Shown here: in pieces, positions 36,714-45,655 of the stretch | Position numbering within the stretch: the stretch's first letter is position 1 | Layout: every line of letters begins with the position of its first letter | Program-made: the position numbers and the translations under genes | Notes under the pieces: generated by a model | What the model was told of the DNA's origin: nothing | Database searches by the model: none | The model's input: only the letters and a program-made list of their open reading frames with translations | Origin: Calothrix sp. PCC 7103 | GTDB taxonomy: Bacteria; Cyanobacteriota; Cyanobacteriia; Cyanobacteriales; Nostocaceae | Length of the DNA: 64,000 bases | Assembly (NCBI RefSeq): GCF_000331305.1 | Contig: NZ_KB217483.1 | Coordinates: 830,340 to 894,339, forward strand | Direction of reading: 5' to 3'

Positions 36714-37340
36714 TTATATTTCCTCCTCTTTTGCCAGAGCATTTACTGCCGCTGCTGCCATTGCACTGCCACCTCGGCGCCCATTTAAAGTAATAAAAGG
36801 CACTCCTCTACTGTTTTCTGCTAACGCTGCTTTCGATTCTGCGGCACCGACGAATCCGACTGGAAAGCCTAGAATTACCGCTGGTTTATTCGCTCCTGCA
36901 TCAAGCAGTTCGAGTAAGTGAAATAACGCAGTCGGTGCATTACCAATTGCTACTACTGCCCCCTCAAGGTAAGGTTCCCATAACTCTAAAGCAACCGCAG
37001 AACGAGTATTGATCATCTTTTGCGCTAATGTTGGCACTTCAGGGTTATTTAAAGTGCAAATGATTTGATTGTTAGCAGGCAATCGTTTTTTAGTAATTCC
37101 TTCTGCGACCATTTGAGCATCGCATAATATTGGTTTACCGTTTTTAAGTGCGGTGCGTCCTGCTGCGACTGCATCGAATGAAGCACTTAAATCATTTACA
37201 ATATCTGTCATTCCACAAGTATGAATAAGACGCACAACTACGGTCGCTAAGTCAGTAGGTAATTTTTCTAAGTTAGCTTCCGAGCGAATAATACTAAAAG
37301 AACGACGGTAAATTTCATTGCCATCGCGAATATAATCCAT
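36714..37340 (-). CDS. cobH: Precorrin-8X methylmutase
   Basis: About 208 residues from ATG 37340, which overlaps the cobG stop (TAATG) and has AGGAGG upstream. EIYRRSFSIIRSEANL, RLIHTCGMTDIVNDLSAS with the catalytic His, CDAQMVAEGI, and AVILGFPVGFVGAAESKAALAEN with the family glycine/proline loop identify CobH/CbiC. The enzyme moves a methyl group from C11 to C12 to give hydrogenobyrinate. Confidence 0.95.
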   Translation of the reverse strand: MDYIRDGNEIYRRSFSIIRSEANLEKLPTDLATVVVRLIHTCGMTDIVNDLSASFDAVAAGRTALKNGKPILCDAQMVAEGITKKRLPANNQIICTLNNPEVPTLAQKMINTRSAVALELWEPYLEGAVVAIGNAPTALFHLLELLDAGANKPAVILGFPVGFVGAAESKAALAENSRGVPFITLNGRRGGSAMAAAAVNALAKEEEI

Positions 37341-38800
37341 TATCCAATCCCTCCTGCATTTAACCACTGCTGTATTTCACATACTGTATATTGGTCTACC
37401 CATTCCCCAAAGGAATCATGATTATGTTTACGCAGAAGTTTATATACTTGCAGTAACCGTGATATTAATTTTGGTAAATGAGTTTGATTAATAAAACTAT
37501 ATATTTCTCTGCCGAAATCTTGCTCGCTTCCGACAAAAACTTGATAACCTTCTGTAATGGTGTCATCTTCAATTTTTTGGGCGCCTAACAAGGTTATATC
37601 ACTTTTACCATGATAAGCGCAGGATTTAGAACAGCCAGTAAAGTGAATTTTTACAGGTATATCAAAGATAATGTCTTGCTGTAGATATTCTGCTAAAGCG
37701 AGAGCGTCACTTTTTGTATCGGTAGCAGAAGATGCACAACCCTTATTTCCTGTACAAGCAACTAGACCACTATATATATGATTTGCTGACCAATGCAATC
37801 CTAAATTTTCGATATGTTCTTGAACTTCAGGTATAACTTCGTTTTTAATATCGGGGATGATTATATTTTGCCAAGGTGTTAATCGTAGTACACTACTACC
37901 ATAAGTATCTACTAAAGAAGCCAAGTTATATAATTGGTTTGTATTTAGCTTGCCCAGCGGTAAAACTATTCCAATGTAAGAATAACCTTTTTGTCGCTGA
38001 GGATGGGCGCCTAAATGGTGATTAGTATTTTTATTTAAAGGATATGTGTTATTTGAGACATTAAGTGAGAAAGGTAAATACTTTTGAGCTTGTTCTAAAG
38101 TCTTAGAAAGACCTTTTTGTTGAAATAGCTTTTTTAAACGAGGTTTACGTTTTTCGGTAATATCTACTTCGTTGAGGTAAAGTTTTGCTAGAGCGGCAAC
38201 TACGAATATACACTTTTCAGGCTCTAATAAGATATTGGTTGCTTCCCCTCCTATTAAAAGGTGAAAATATATAAATGTATTTTCTTTAACAGCAGCAAAT
38301 GTAATTTCATTTGGTTGTTGACATACCGACACCTTCCCACCACCATCAAACGCAACACTAAACTTAGCTGACAACCCTCCTAATTCTTTGTGCGAACATA
38401 TATACTCATCTAGCTCACGAACTAAATAACGAGTATCAATCAGTTCATCTCTATCAATACCTGCTGTTGGACTTGACATAATATTCCGAATATGGTCAAC
38501 TTCGGGAATTCCAGCTAAACCCACAGAACGCAAAGTAATTAACGCTGTTTCTGTACCTCTTATTCCTCGAACTTGTAAATTTGCACGATTCGTTACGTAA
38601 ACGTTTTTATCGCTACCACCAAAATTAGTAGCATAATCAGCAACAATGTTTACCTGCTGACTAGTCAAAATACCAGAAGGAATGCGGATGCGAGAAATAA
38701 CTCCATCAATAGCTGGTGTAGCGTAAAATAATCCTGGACAAGTTAGAGGATTATCTAATAAAGGTAGGGGGTCATCAACCTGGTTAACAGACTTAAACAC
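37340..38800 (-). CDS. cobG: Precorrin-3B synthase
   Basis: About 486 residues from GTG 38800, chosen because GGAAGGAG lies about 8 nt upstream. The longer TTG frame to 38848 would begin inside the riboswitch. The protein has two ferredoxin-like halves of the sulfite/nitrite reductase fold and a C-terminal sirohaem-type cluster site (ACTGNKGCASSATDTKS... FTGCSKSCAYHGKSDITLLG). CobG uses O2 to hydroxylate precorrin-3A, placing the organism in the oxygen-dependent route for this step. First gene of the operon controlled by the B12 riboswitch. Confidence 0.92.
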   Translation of the reverse strand: MFKSVNQVDDPLPLLDNPLTCPGLFYATPAIDGVISRIRIPSGILTSQQVNIVADYATNFGGSDKNVYVTNRANLQVRGIRGTETALITLRSVGLAGIPEVDHIRNIMSSPTAGIDRDELIDTRYLVRELDEYICSHKELGGLSAKFSVAFDGGGKVSVCQQPNEITFAAVKENTFIYFHLLIGGEATNILLEPEKCIFVVAALAKLYLNEVDITEKRKPRLKKLFQQKGLSKTLEQAQKYLPFSLNVSNNTYPLNKNTNHHLGAHPQRQKGYSYIGIVLPLGKLNTNQLYNLASLVDTYGSSVLRLTPWQNIIIPDIKNEVIPEVQEHIENLGLHWSANHIYSGLVACTGNKGCASSATDTKSDALALAEYLQQDIIFDIPVKIHFTGCSKSCAYHGKSDITLLGAQKIEDDTITEGYQVFVGSEQDFGREIYSFINQTHLPKLISRLLQVYKLLRKHNHDSFGEWVDQYTVCEIQQWLNAGGIG

Positions 38801-38847
38801 GGTACTATCTCCTTCCCTGTGCAACGCAGGGAGTTGATTGTTTAACA

Positions 38848-38976
38848 ATGCTCAAGTTGGCATTCTGACTCTTCAGTCATGAGTAGAGATGCGATTAATG
38901 GCGTCTCTATACTCAATACTGTTTACAGCTGCGGCACAGTCCTGGAATTTCACCAGAGTTTCCCAACTTTGAGCAT
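38848..38976 (-). promoter_or_regulatory. Cobalamin (B12) riboswitch
   Basis: On the minus strand a long closing stem is formed by ATGCTCAAAGTTGG (38976-38963) and CCAACTTGAGCAT (38860-38848). Between them lies the B12-box core: GGGAAACTCTGGTGAAATTCCAGGACTGTGCCGCAGCTGTAA in pieces GGGAAA, GGTGAAATTCC, ACTGTGCCGC and GCTGTAA, then AGTCAGAATGCC. It stands 48 nt upstream of the cobG start. A small stem (CTCCCTG/CAGGGA) next to the ribosome site suggests control of translation. A peripheral arm contains a palindromic repeat (38881-38914). Confidence 0.9.
38881..38914. repeat. Degenerate copy of the inner palindrome, inside the riboswitch
   Basis: GAGTAGAGATGCGATT-AATGGCGTCTCTATACTC is the GTAGAGACGCGATT family with three or four changes. 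It still forms a long hairpin and occupies a peripheral (variable) arm of the cobalamin riboswitch between the ACTG..CTGTAA core and the AGTCAGAATGCC segment. Confidence 0.8.
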
Positions 38977-39055
38977 ATGAACTATATCACATGCTTGGTT
39001 CCCAAAACTTTAATTCTTACTTATTCTTAAAAAATAATTGTAAATCAGTTTGCCT

Positions 39056-40963
39056 ATGCCATCTTTGCTGCGCTTATTTATCCTTTCTACAACCATCGCT
39101 ATTTTACCAATCTCTAGTGCCTTGGTATTCAACGACACTCAAAACTACTGGGCTACTGATTGTATTCAAAAACTCAATGAACGTAAACTTATTACAGGAT
39201 ACTCTGATAATACTTTTCGTCCAAATGTAACGGTAACACGTGCAGAGGCAGCTGTCTTGATGCTAAATGCTTTTCCTACGGCGCCAAATAAACGTAGTTC
39301 TACAGCATTTCGAGATGTTCCGCAAACCCACTGGGCATATAAAGCGATATCTAGCGCGTTCCAAAAAGGCTTTTTTTCTGGGTATCCAGGAGGTATATTC
39401 CAACCTAACCAAGCAATACCCCGCGCGCAAATTATTGGTGTCATCGCTGGAGCAAAAAATTACAGTGCTGTAGCGAACCCCGCGCAAACACTACGAACAT
39501 ACTTTCAAGATGCAGCAGAAATTCCCAACTATGCTCAAACTTCGATTGCATCTGCCGCAATTCATAGTATTGTGGTTAACTATCCCAACGTCAAACAGCT
39601 AAGACCCAAAGTTGGCGCCACTAGAGGAGAAGTTGCAGCATTGATGTGTCGCGCGCTCAACATCTACACTATTCCCCCGCAATACATCGTTGGTATCGAA
39701 GTACAACCGCAACAAGTATATCCATTACCAGGAAAACTCGATACTATACCCACCTTCAACAGCAACAGCCCAGAATTAGTAGAAACCGATGGAATTTTAC
39801 TATCAACTTTTTCCCCAGAAGGTAAAAAAACACCTGCTGCACATTTAAATTACCCGTTTCAAGGCAGATTTGATATTTTTTCTCATCATATTATTAGAGC
39901 CGCAACATCATCTCGAAGCCGTACAGTCTACCAGGGAATAATCGTTTATAATCCTAGTGACAAAATAGTTACCTTAGAAATATTAAACGGCGCCAGCTAT
40001 CTGACTCAACAAGCTCCTTTTATTCCGTTACCCGATATTCAAGATAATCCCCAAAATACAGTTTATTCGGGACCAGGAAGCAGAACAATGGGTGAAGTAT
40101 TGCGAGGAATTAGACAAAATATTTTTTATGAAAAAATAATTATAGAACCCAGAAAAAGTCAAATATTAGCGAACCTACCAATTCCTGTACAAGCTCCTTC
40201 TTCCAACGGTCGCACAACAATGATGCGATTGAAAAGCGACGGTATAATTCACGTTGCCAATTTAGCAATGACTTCCAATCGTCCACCAACTTTAAACGAA
40301 TTACAAAATTTACTCAACACAGGTAATTTAGCAGAAAAACGTGACGCCATCCCCACCCCATTAGAACCACCCAGAGAACCAACCGTATTCGGTCGAGTAG
40401 CGGGTGTTTCCCAAGGTGCAAAGTGGGAAGCAGTAATTACAGACAACCCTAATACAGCAAAACTAACTATACCAAAACTAGGAAAAGCGATTTCATACGC
40501 ATTAGGAACAGTACATTTAGTCACCCTTGCCACCAAGCAAATACAAAGTGCCCCTATGCTAGCTCGCTATCCCGACACAGCATATTTTGCCCACAGTAAT
40601 TACGGTGTAGAATATGATTTGACTTTGCCTTTACATAATTCAACAAACCAAACCCAAACAGTAAGTGTATCAATTCAAACACCACTCAAAGATGAGGGTG
40701 GAAACGATAGATTATTATTTTTAAACCCGCAAGTCGAGCAAGTATTTTTTCGCGGTACAGTAAAGGTTAGTTATGAAGATGATTTGGGGAAAGTTCAAAG
40801 GTACTTACATTTAGTGCAAAGAAGAGGACAGCAAGGAGAGCCTTTAGTCACGTTAAAATTGCCAGCAGGCGCCACCAAGAAAGTTGAAGTAGATTTCATT
40901 TACCCCCCAGATTCCACACCACCTCAAGTTTTAACGGTAAAAACTCTAACTAATTCTATATGA
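39056..40963 (+). CDS. SLH-domain outer-envelope protein with DUF3370 domain
   Basis: About 635 residues from ATG 39056; an upstream TTG is less likely. A signal peptide (LLRLFILSTTIAILPISSALV) is followed by two or three S-layer homology repeats (FNDTQNYWATDCIQKLNERKLITGYSDNTFRPNVTVTRAEAAVLM; FRDVPQTHWAYKAISSAFQKGFFSGYPG...). The rest (~210-635) is a beta-rich DUF3370-type domain. SLH repeats bind cell-wall polymers, so it probably connects peptidoglycan and outer membrane. It is divergent from the cob operon and shares its upstream region with the riboswitch leader. Confidence 0.85.
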   Translation: MPSLLRLFILSTTIAILPISSALVFNDTQNYWATDCIQKLNERKLITGYSDNTFRPNVTVTRAEAAVLMLNAFPTAPNKRSSTAFRDVPQTHWAYKAISSAFQKGFFSGYPGGIFQPNQAIPRAQIIGVIAGAKNYSAVANPAQTLRTYFQDAAEIPNYAQTSIASAAIHSIVVNYPNVKQLRPKVGATRGEVAALMCRALNIYTIPPQYIVGIEVQPQQVYPLPGKLDTIPTFNSNSPELVETDGILLSTFSPEGKKTPAAHLNYPFQGRFDIFSHHIIRAATSSRSRTVYQGIIVYNPSDKIVTLEILNGASYLTQQAPFIPLPDIQDNPQNTVYSGPGSRTMGEVLRGIRQNIFYEKIIIEPRKSQILANLPIPVQAPSSNGRTTMMRLKSDGIIHVANLAMTSNRPPTLNELQNLLNTGNLAEKRDAIPTPLEPPREPTVFGRVAGVSQGAKWEAVITDNPNTAKLTIPKLGKAISYALGTVHLVTLATKQIQSAPMLARYPDTAYFAHSNYGVEYDLTLPLHNSTNQTQTVSVSIQTPLKDEGGNDRLLFLNPQVEQVFFRGTVKVSYEDDLGKVQRYLHLVQRRGQQGEPLVTLKLPAGATKKVEVDFIYPPDSTPPQVLTVKTLTNSI

Positions 40964-41234
40964 TAAATAATTTAGCTTAGGCGCCGATTCATACTTGAGC
41001 ATACGTGTCTCGCCTGTGCAGTCACGTAATTAGGTTTACCACAGAGACGCAGAGGACACAGAAGGGGAAAAGTGGTATAAAAAAGCACTAGATTTTTGAT
41101 TTTACTTATTTATGAAGCCCATAATCCTAAGTGAATTATTAAATTAAACCCTGAGTTACAATATAAGTCTAAGGTGAATCCTCTATATTATCCGCCTTTA
41201 ACAGGCGCCGATTTTAGTATGAAGTTGAACTCGT
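40964..41234. other. Intergenic with dispersed repeat
   Basis: A CCACAGAGACGCAGAGGACACAGA-type repeat at about 41038-41062. Two GGCGCCGATT copies are at 40980 and 41204. No gene. The xisH promoter should lie near the right end. Confidence 0.5.
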
Positions 41235-41645
41235 ATGGCAAAAGATAGATTTCATGGTGTAGTTAAAACAGCTTTAGAAAAAGATGGCTGGGAGATTACG
41301 GCTGAATGTTATAACATTAATGTAGATGATGTAGATTTTGAGATTGATTTAGCAGCAGAGGAACTTTTAGGAGCAGAGCGAGAGGGACGAAAAATAGCGG
41401 TAGAAGTAAAAAGTTTTATCAGTACATCGAATGTTTCAGAATTTCATACTGCCTTGGGGCAATTTTTAAACTATCGAGACGCATTAGATAAAATTGACCC
41501 AGAACGTCAGTTGTATTTAGCGGTTCGCGTACCAATATATGAAACTTTTTTTCAACGAAAGTTTATTGTATCGGCAGTTGCTCGATATCAATTACGATTG
41601 GTAATCTATGATGTAGAACAGGAGGTTATTAGTCAATGGCTGTAG
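41235..41645 (+). CDS. xisH: XisH-family protein
   Basis: The 136-residue protein reads MAKDRFHGVVKTALEKDGWEIT...IDLAAEELLGAEREGRKIAVEVKSFISTSNVSEFHTALGQFLNYRDAL, the XisH signature. The E...D-(X)n-EVK core resembles a PD-(D/E)XK nuclease. XisH and XisI were first linked to excision of the fdxN element in heterocysts, but many paralogous pairs occur across cyanobacterial genomes away from such elements. It overlaps xisI by 10 nt. Confidence 0.93.
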   Translation: MAKDRFHGVVKTALEKDGWEITAECYNINVDDVDFEIDLAAEELLGAEREGRKIAVEVKSFISTSNVSEFHTALGQFLNYRDALDKIDPERQLYLAVRVPIYETFFQRKFIVSAVARYQLRLVIYDVEQEVISQWL

Positions 41646-41980
41646 AACAATATCGTCAATATATTCAGCATCTTCTTTCTGAACGACAAAAACGTTCTTC
41701 AATGCAAAAAAGAAATACCGAAGAGTATGAGATACAAACAGTTTTCGATGAAAAGCAAGACCATTATCAATTACTTTATGTTGGTTGGCGTGGAAATAAA
41801 CGTGATTTTGGCTGTGTTCTACATCTTGATATCAAAAATGAGAAAATTTGGATTCAGCATGATGGTACGGAAGAAGGAATAGCTAATCGTTTAGTTGAAA
41901 TGGGAGTACCTAAGCAAGATATTATTTTGGCGTTTCATGAACCTTATATACGCCAGTTTACTGAGTTTGGCACATCATAA
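41636..41980 (+). CDS. xisI: XisI-family protein
   Basis: The 114-residue protein shows the family pattern: VEQYRQYIQHLLSERQ, VFDEKQDHYQLLYVGWRGNKRDFGCVLHLDIKNEKIWIQHDGTEEGIANRLVEMGVPKQDIILAFHEPYIRQFTEFGTS. It is translationally coupled to xisH. The two probably act together; whether they help excise an element or act as a toxin-antitoxin-like pair is open. A degraded second xisI lies at 45434-45580. Confidence 0.93.
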   Translation: MAVEQYRQYIQHLLSERQKRSSMQKRNTEEYEIQTVFDEKQDHYQLLYVGWRGNKRDFGCVLHLDIKNEKIWIQHDGTEEGIANRLVEMGVPKQDIILAFHEPYIRQFTEFGTS

Positions 41981-42018
41981 GCGTCATTTCTCCAAACCTG
42001 CTTGTACAAACGCGCGTA

Positions 42019-42140
42019 TCAAGCATCTGTATCCTCAACTTCTTTAAAAATTTGTTCTATGTCTTGTGAACCATGAATAATACGCGCAATTTCAATTCCT
42101 TCATCTAGAGTGCGGTACAAAATCAAATAACTTCCAGCAG
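42019..42140 (-). pseudogene. C-terminal remnant of a RelE/ParE-type toxin gene
   Basis: The minus-strand frame reads AAGSYLILYRTLDEGIEIARIIHGSQDIEQIFKEVEDTDA in pieces and ends at TGA 42019-42021. ILYR...IEIARIIHGSQDI is the classic C-terminal strand and helix of RelE/ParE toxins. The 5' part is cut off at the IS4-like element and is not found on its far side. Confidence 0.75.
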
Positions 42141-42230
42141 CAATACTGCTCGGTTAAGGAAAAAAGAGGGTGAAAGAAGGGAAATTTGGTTCGCGTTTTT
42201 AAAACGAGAACATAGTTTCTTTGATCATAT

Positions 42231-42612
42231 TTATTTTTTCTCTTTAAGACTTTCGTATAAATCCACCCAGTTTTGCCTGAGAGAGTCAATACATGATTGC
42301 AAGTAATCGATTTGAATTCTCCTTGCCTAACTAGATTACAGCGTTGACATGGGCTGGAGTCCCAGCTTTGCCTAAATGCTTATATTTAGTTAGTTTTTCG
42401 GGTTGAGTCGCCGGAAAAATTGGTTCAGTTGCGTGTAATTTATAGTACCAGTAAGTACCTTTTTGACCACGCGCTTGGTAGCGAAGAACGCAACAACCAG
42501 GTGGTGCCACCTCTCCCGATGCTTTGATTTGCTGGATTTGCAACTGTAGAGTCGCAATCCCTTGTTGTAAGAGTTCAGCCCTGTTTATGATGTCATCTTT
42601 TTTCGTGGTCAT
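42231..42612 (-). pseudogene. Passenger gene of the IS4-like element, frameshifted
   Basis: From ATG 42612 the frame reads MTTKKDDIINRAELLQQGIATLQLQ..., then APPGCCVLRYQARGQKGTYWYYKLHATEPIF and YKHLGKAGTPAHVNAV, before stopping near 42331. One frame change allows continuation as RIQIDYLQSCIDSLRQNWVDLYESLKEKK to a stop at 42231. The N-terminal coiled coil plus YWYYKL/KHLG block looks like a small protein often found beside cyanobacterial transposases. Its function is unknown. The upstream 11 residues to 42645 are probably not translated. Confidence 0.55.
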
Positions 42613-42705
42613 TATTCTTAAAGTAGCTTTGTTTTCGTATTGCAAACGAGAACTTATAGAAGTTTAATATTATCTTACCACAAAAAGTATATTATTCTTT
42701 AAAGG

Positions 42706-44128
42706 GTGGCTATGGCATTAATAAATTTTGACGTACAAAACTACTGTATAGAACCGGAACAGCTGCTCGGTGCTATAGAACAAGTGATTTCAGAAAAAGA
42801 CGTTGAATTAGCTATTACTGTTACTTCTTCATCTGAGCAAAGACAACGAATACTTCCCACACACGTAGTGGTAGCTTTAGTTATCGCTATGAGTTTTTGG
42901 TCAAGAGATTCAATAGTTGATGTGTTTAAAAATTTGACTCATGGCTTGAGTTCGTTACAAATTCCTGAAAAAATACGTTTAAAGGCGCCGACTTCTTCAT
43001 CAATAAGTGAAGCCCGACTCATATCAGGACCTGCTGTAATGACTCGTTTATTTGAGACAGTTGCTAAACCCCTAGCTTCTCCTCAAACACCAGGAGCTTT
43101 TTTAGGCGGGTTAAGAGTAATGGCAATGGATGGAACAGTTTTTGATGTTCCAGAAACAGATGAAAATGCTAGGGTTTTTGGCTATCCTGGCTCAAGAAGA
43201 GGCACATATCCAGCTTTCCCAAAAGCAAGATTAGTTTTTGCGCGTAGAAACAGGCACGCATTTAATAATAGATGCATTTTGTTGTCCTTATAAAATTGGA
43301 GAAAGAAGAGGAGCTTTAAAACTATTACGCAGCGCTTCTGAAGGTATGTTATTAATGTGGGACAGGGGATTGCATTCATACAAGATGTTTAGTGCAGCAA
43401 TCAAAAAAAAATGCCATGTTTTAGGTCGTGTACCAGCCCATGTTAAATTTGAAGTTGTTCAAAATCTTCCTGACGGTTCATACATATCATGGATTGCTCC
43501 AGATGGAAAATCTAGAAAGAAGGGTGCAACTCTATTACCAGTGCGTGTAATTGAATATATAGTTGAAGAAGAAGGCGTTGAAAAAGTTTACCGTTTAATT
43601 ACAAATTTAATGGATATTGCTACTTTTCCAGCACAGCTTTTAGCAATTGAATATCATCAGCGTTGGGAAGCAGAAAATACTTTAGACGAGTTAAAAGTTC
43701 ATCTCAATGGTCGTAAAATTCCTATACGTTCTAAAAATCCTCGTGAAGTAATTCAGGAAATTTATGGCTGGTTGCTAGGGCATTACTGTATACGTTCTTT
43801 GATGTTTCAAAGTGCTACAGTTGCTGGTATCTCTCCTTTACGTTTAAGTTTTACTGGAAGTTTGCAAGTTTTGAAGCGTGCTGTTCCAGAGTTTCAAAAA
43901 ATCGAAAATAAAGCTGATTTAGAACTAGCTAATATATACTATAGTTGGTTAATTTGGGAAATAAGAGACTTAGAAATACCACCACCGCAGCAAAGAAGTA
44001 ATCCCAGAGTTGTGAAAAAAACTCGTTGTAAATTTAAGAGTAAAAAGCGACATCATCGAGGTAATGGTACTATTAAACAGCAGTTATCTTTTAAAGTTTT
44101 TAAAACTGTTACTATCGCCTGTGCGTAG
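42706..44128 (+). pseudogene. IS4-family transposase, frameshifted
   Basis: The first frame (42706-43293) carries the IS4 N-terminal domain (RILPTHVVVALVIAMSFWSRDSIVDVF) and the first catalytic Asp (RVMAMDGTVFDVPETDEN). After PKARLVF the frame is lost at GTTTTTGCGCG (about 43231-43241). It resumes in another frame with VETGTHLIIDAFCCPYKIGERRGALKLL, MWDRGLHSYKMF (second Asp) and the YREK-like block YHQRWEAENTLDELKVHL with the Glu. The break is in a short G/C insertion, not a slippery heptamer, so mutation is more likely than programmed frameshifting. Confidence 0.88.
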
Positions 44129-44349
44129 TACGCGCGTGCGTGCGTAGACAATCCAGTCTATAAAAGGAATTTAAGTTTTTTATAGTTATTAAAAAAATCT
44201 ATACACATTCAACGAGTGAAGAAGGATAATCTCGCTTGCACGCGCGGATTTTTATGCGTTCATATAAACTTCGCTAAGTTCTCGTTTTAAACACGAGAAC
44301 AAAATCTTCTTCATTTTACCCTTCATTTTTCCTTAACCGAGCAGTATTG

Positions 44350-44663
44350 CCTCAACTCTTACTCGTAACCCGAAAAAATTCTTTTTTGTCGGATATTCCA
44401 AAGATTTCCCCAAATCAAATCCCGGAATGACAGCAGGATTTGAAGCAGGTTGCAGCATTACCTCAGAAGACGCAAACCTTTTACTCCACGATTGCGATAC
44501 TGCTGGTGGTTCTTCCGGTGGTGCAATTATCGCCACAATCGACGACCAATACTATATTGTTGCCATCAATAATATGGAATTTAAAAATCGTCGCACTGGA
44601 CAAGATATTATCAATTCTGCCGTCAAGGTTGATTTCTTAGATAGATTATTTAGCCAAAATTAA
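44350..44663 (+). pseudogene. C-terminal fragment of a trypsin-like serine peptidase
   Basis: The frame is open from the IS boundary to 44663: ...KKFFFVGYSKDFPKSNPGMTAGFEAGCSITSEDANLLLHDCDTAGGSSGGAIIATIDDQYYIVAINN. DTAGGSSGGA is the nucleophile loop of S1 (trypsin/V8-like) peptidases and the cysteines around it fit. The His and Asp of the catalytic triad lie in the missing part. Translation from ATG 44427 would give a non-functional piece. Confidence 0.8.
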
Positions 44664-44697
44664 TATTACGGATTGTATTTAGCCAATCATGACGCTT

Positions 44698-44732
44698 CCC
44701 CGTTACTCAGTCACTAGTTATTGAGAACGGGG
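44698..44732 (+). terminator. Intrinsic terminator after the peptidase fragment
   Basis: CCCCGTT (44698-44704) and AACGGGG (44726-44732) form the base of a stem with further pairing (CTCA/TGAG), followed by ATTTT. Confidence 0.65.
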
Positions 44733-44892
44733 ATTTTACATATGAAAGTTTTTGTTATGAAGAGTATTTACGGCGCCTGGTAAGGTTATTAATTGGAGAA
44801 GTGTACGTACTGATGTATTTAGTTGAGGACAATCGGCGCCGACTTTTGGCTAAATACTTTGTTAAAATAAGCAAAAAGACGGTAAAATCACA

Positions 44893-45162
44893 ATGCAAAC
44901 GAAAGAACCATACGCACTTGTTGTAGTTAGTCTTATAGATAGGCATCGCTATGTGCTACAAGGTCGAGTTGAAGATGTAACAGAAGCAATATTATCAGAT
45001 GACGTAGGTGCTATAACAAAGATATTACAAGAGTTAACACCCGATGGTGCCGCAATTGTGCTAGAAGCGTATAGATGGTTTATAGAAAAGAAAACTATTG
45101 CAAGAGTTACGAATAGCTCAAGTCCTTGGGTGAGACGTTTACTTTACTCAAAGCCTCTTTAA
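44893..45162 (+). CDS. Small protein of unknown function
   Basis: The 89-residue protein reads MQTKEPYALVVVSLIDRHRYVLQGRVEDVTEAIL..., then ELTPDGAAIVLEAYRWFIEKKTIARV. A beta strand pair followed by helices is suggested. No motif is recognised. It is followed after 20 bp by another small gene on the same strand, so the two may be co-transcribed. Confidence 0.5.
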   Translation: MQTKEPYALVVVSLIDRHRYVLQGRVEDVTEAILSDDVGAITKILQELTPDGAAIVLEAYRWFIEKKTIARVTNSSSPWVRRLLYSKPL

Positions 45163-45182
45163 ATAAGTATTGATTTAAAAAG

Positions 45183-45419
45183 ATGGGTGCCATGATAAAA
45201 AACGAGCAACAGTATCATATTACTAAAGAATGGTTACAAAAATTTAAACGCTCAGTGGCAGAAATTGATGTTAATGAGGACTTGAAAGCAGACCCAACTC
45301 GTTGGCAACTCTATAGGGACGCATATCAAAGCCAGGTTGACGAGTTTACAGAAGAAATTGAGGAATACAACAATTATCAGTCGGTTGGCAAGGTTTTAAT
45401 CGCATTTATCGATGTATAA
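45183..45419 (+). CDS. Small antitoxin/regulator-like protein, probably truncated
   Basis: Up to 78 residues. IKNEQQYHITKEWLQKFKRSV...RWQLYRDAYQSQVDEFTEEIEEYNNYQS resembles the N-terminal helical region of small cyanobacterial HTH regulators (HigA-like). These normally continue into a helix-turn-helix; here the frame ends with VGKVLIAFIDV. Start at 45183 or at ATG 45192 is equally possible. It stands before a degraded xisI, so the region is a patchwork of fragments. Confidence 0.45.
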   Translation: MGAMIKNEQQYHITKEWLQKFKRSVAEIDVNEDLKADPTRWQLYRDAYQSQVDEFTEEIEEYNNYQSVGKVLIAFIDV

Positions 45420-45433
45420 TTCATTTCTATATT

Positions 45434-45580
45434 ATAAATGGGAAAATATGGCTTCAGCAAAATTTAACTGAGGAAAATCCAGCAGAAGAATTAGTTGAAA
45501 TGGGAGTTCTAAGAGAGGATATTATATTAGGTTTACAGGCGCCTTATAAAAGACCATACACTGCTTATGGTGTTGCTTAA
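45434..45580 (+). pseudogene. 3' remnant of a second xisI gene
   Basis: The frame INGKIWLQQNLTEENPAEELVEMGVLREDIILGLQAPYKRPYTAYGVA ends at TAA 45578-45580 and aligns with the C-terminus of XisI at 41850-41980 (EKIWIQHDGTEEGIANRLVEMGVPKQDIILAFHEPY). No start or N-terminal half remains. Confidence 0.8.
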
Positions 45581-45600
45581 TGTCTTGTGGGTCTTGTGGA

Positions 45601-45647
45601 GCGGGCATCCTTGCCCGCCCTCCTCTAAATATAGAAACCGGGTTTCT
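45601..45647. repeat. Two palindromic repeats
   Basis: GCGGGCA-TCCT-TGCCCGC (45601-45618) and the AGAAACCGGGTTTCT palindrome (45633-45647) sit just before the end of the DUF928 gene. They may terminate it (minus strand). Confidence 0.65.
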
Positions 45648-45655
45648 TTGTTCTT

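Larger units (their letters stand above)
42141..44349 (+). mobile_element. Decayed IS4-like element with a passenger gene
   Basis: Perfect inverted termini of about 20 bp (CAATACTGCTCGGTTAAGGA at the left, its complement at 44330-44349) enclose 2.2 kb. It contains a frameshifted transposase and a frameshifted small gene on the other strand. The 10 bp outside each end differ, and two unrelated truncated genes (RelE toxin, trypsin-like peptidase) abut it, so it mediated a rearrangement. A 91-bp MITE with the same ends lies at 61142-61232. Confidence 0.85.

Noticed and set aside
43225-43300. Programmed frameshift in the IS4-like transposase
   Set aside because: No A6G-like or X-XXY-YYZ slippery site at the break. 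A local GCGCG interruption and a second frameshifted gene in the same element fit decay better.
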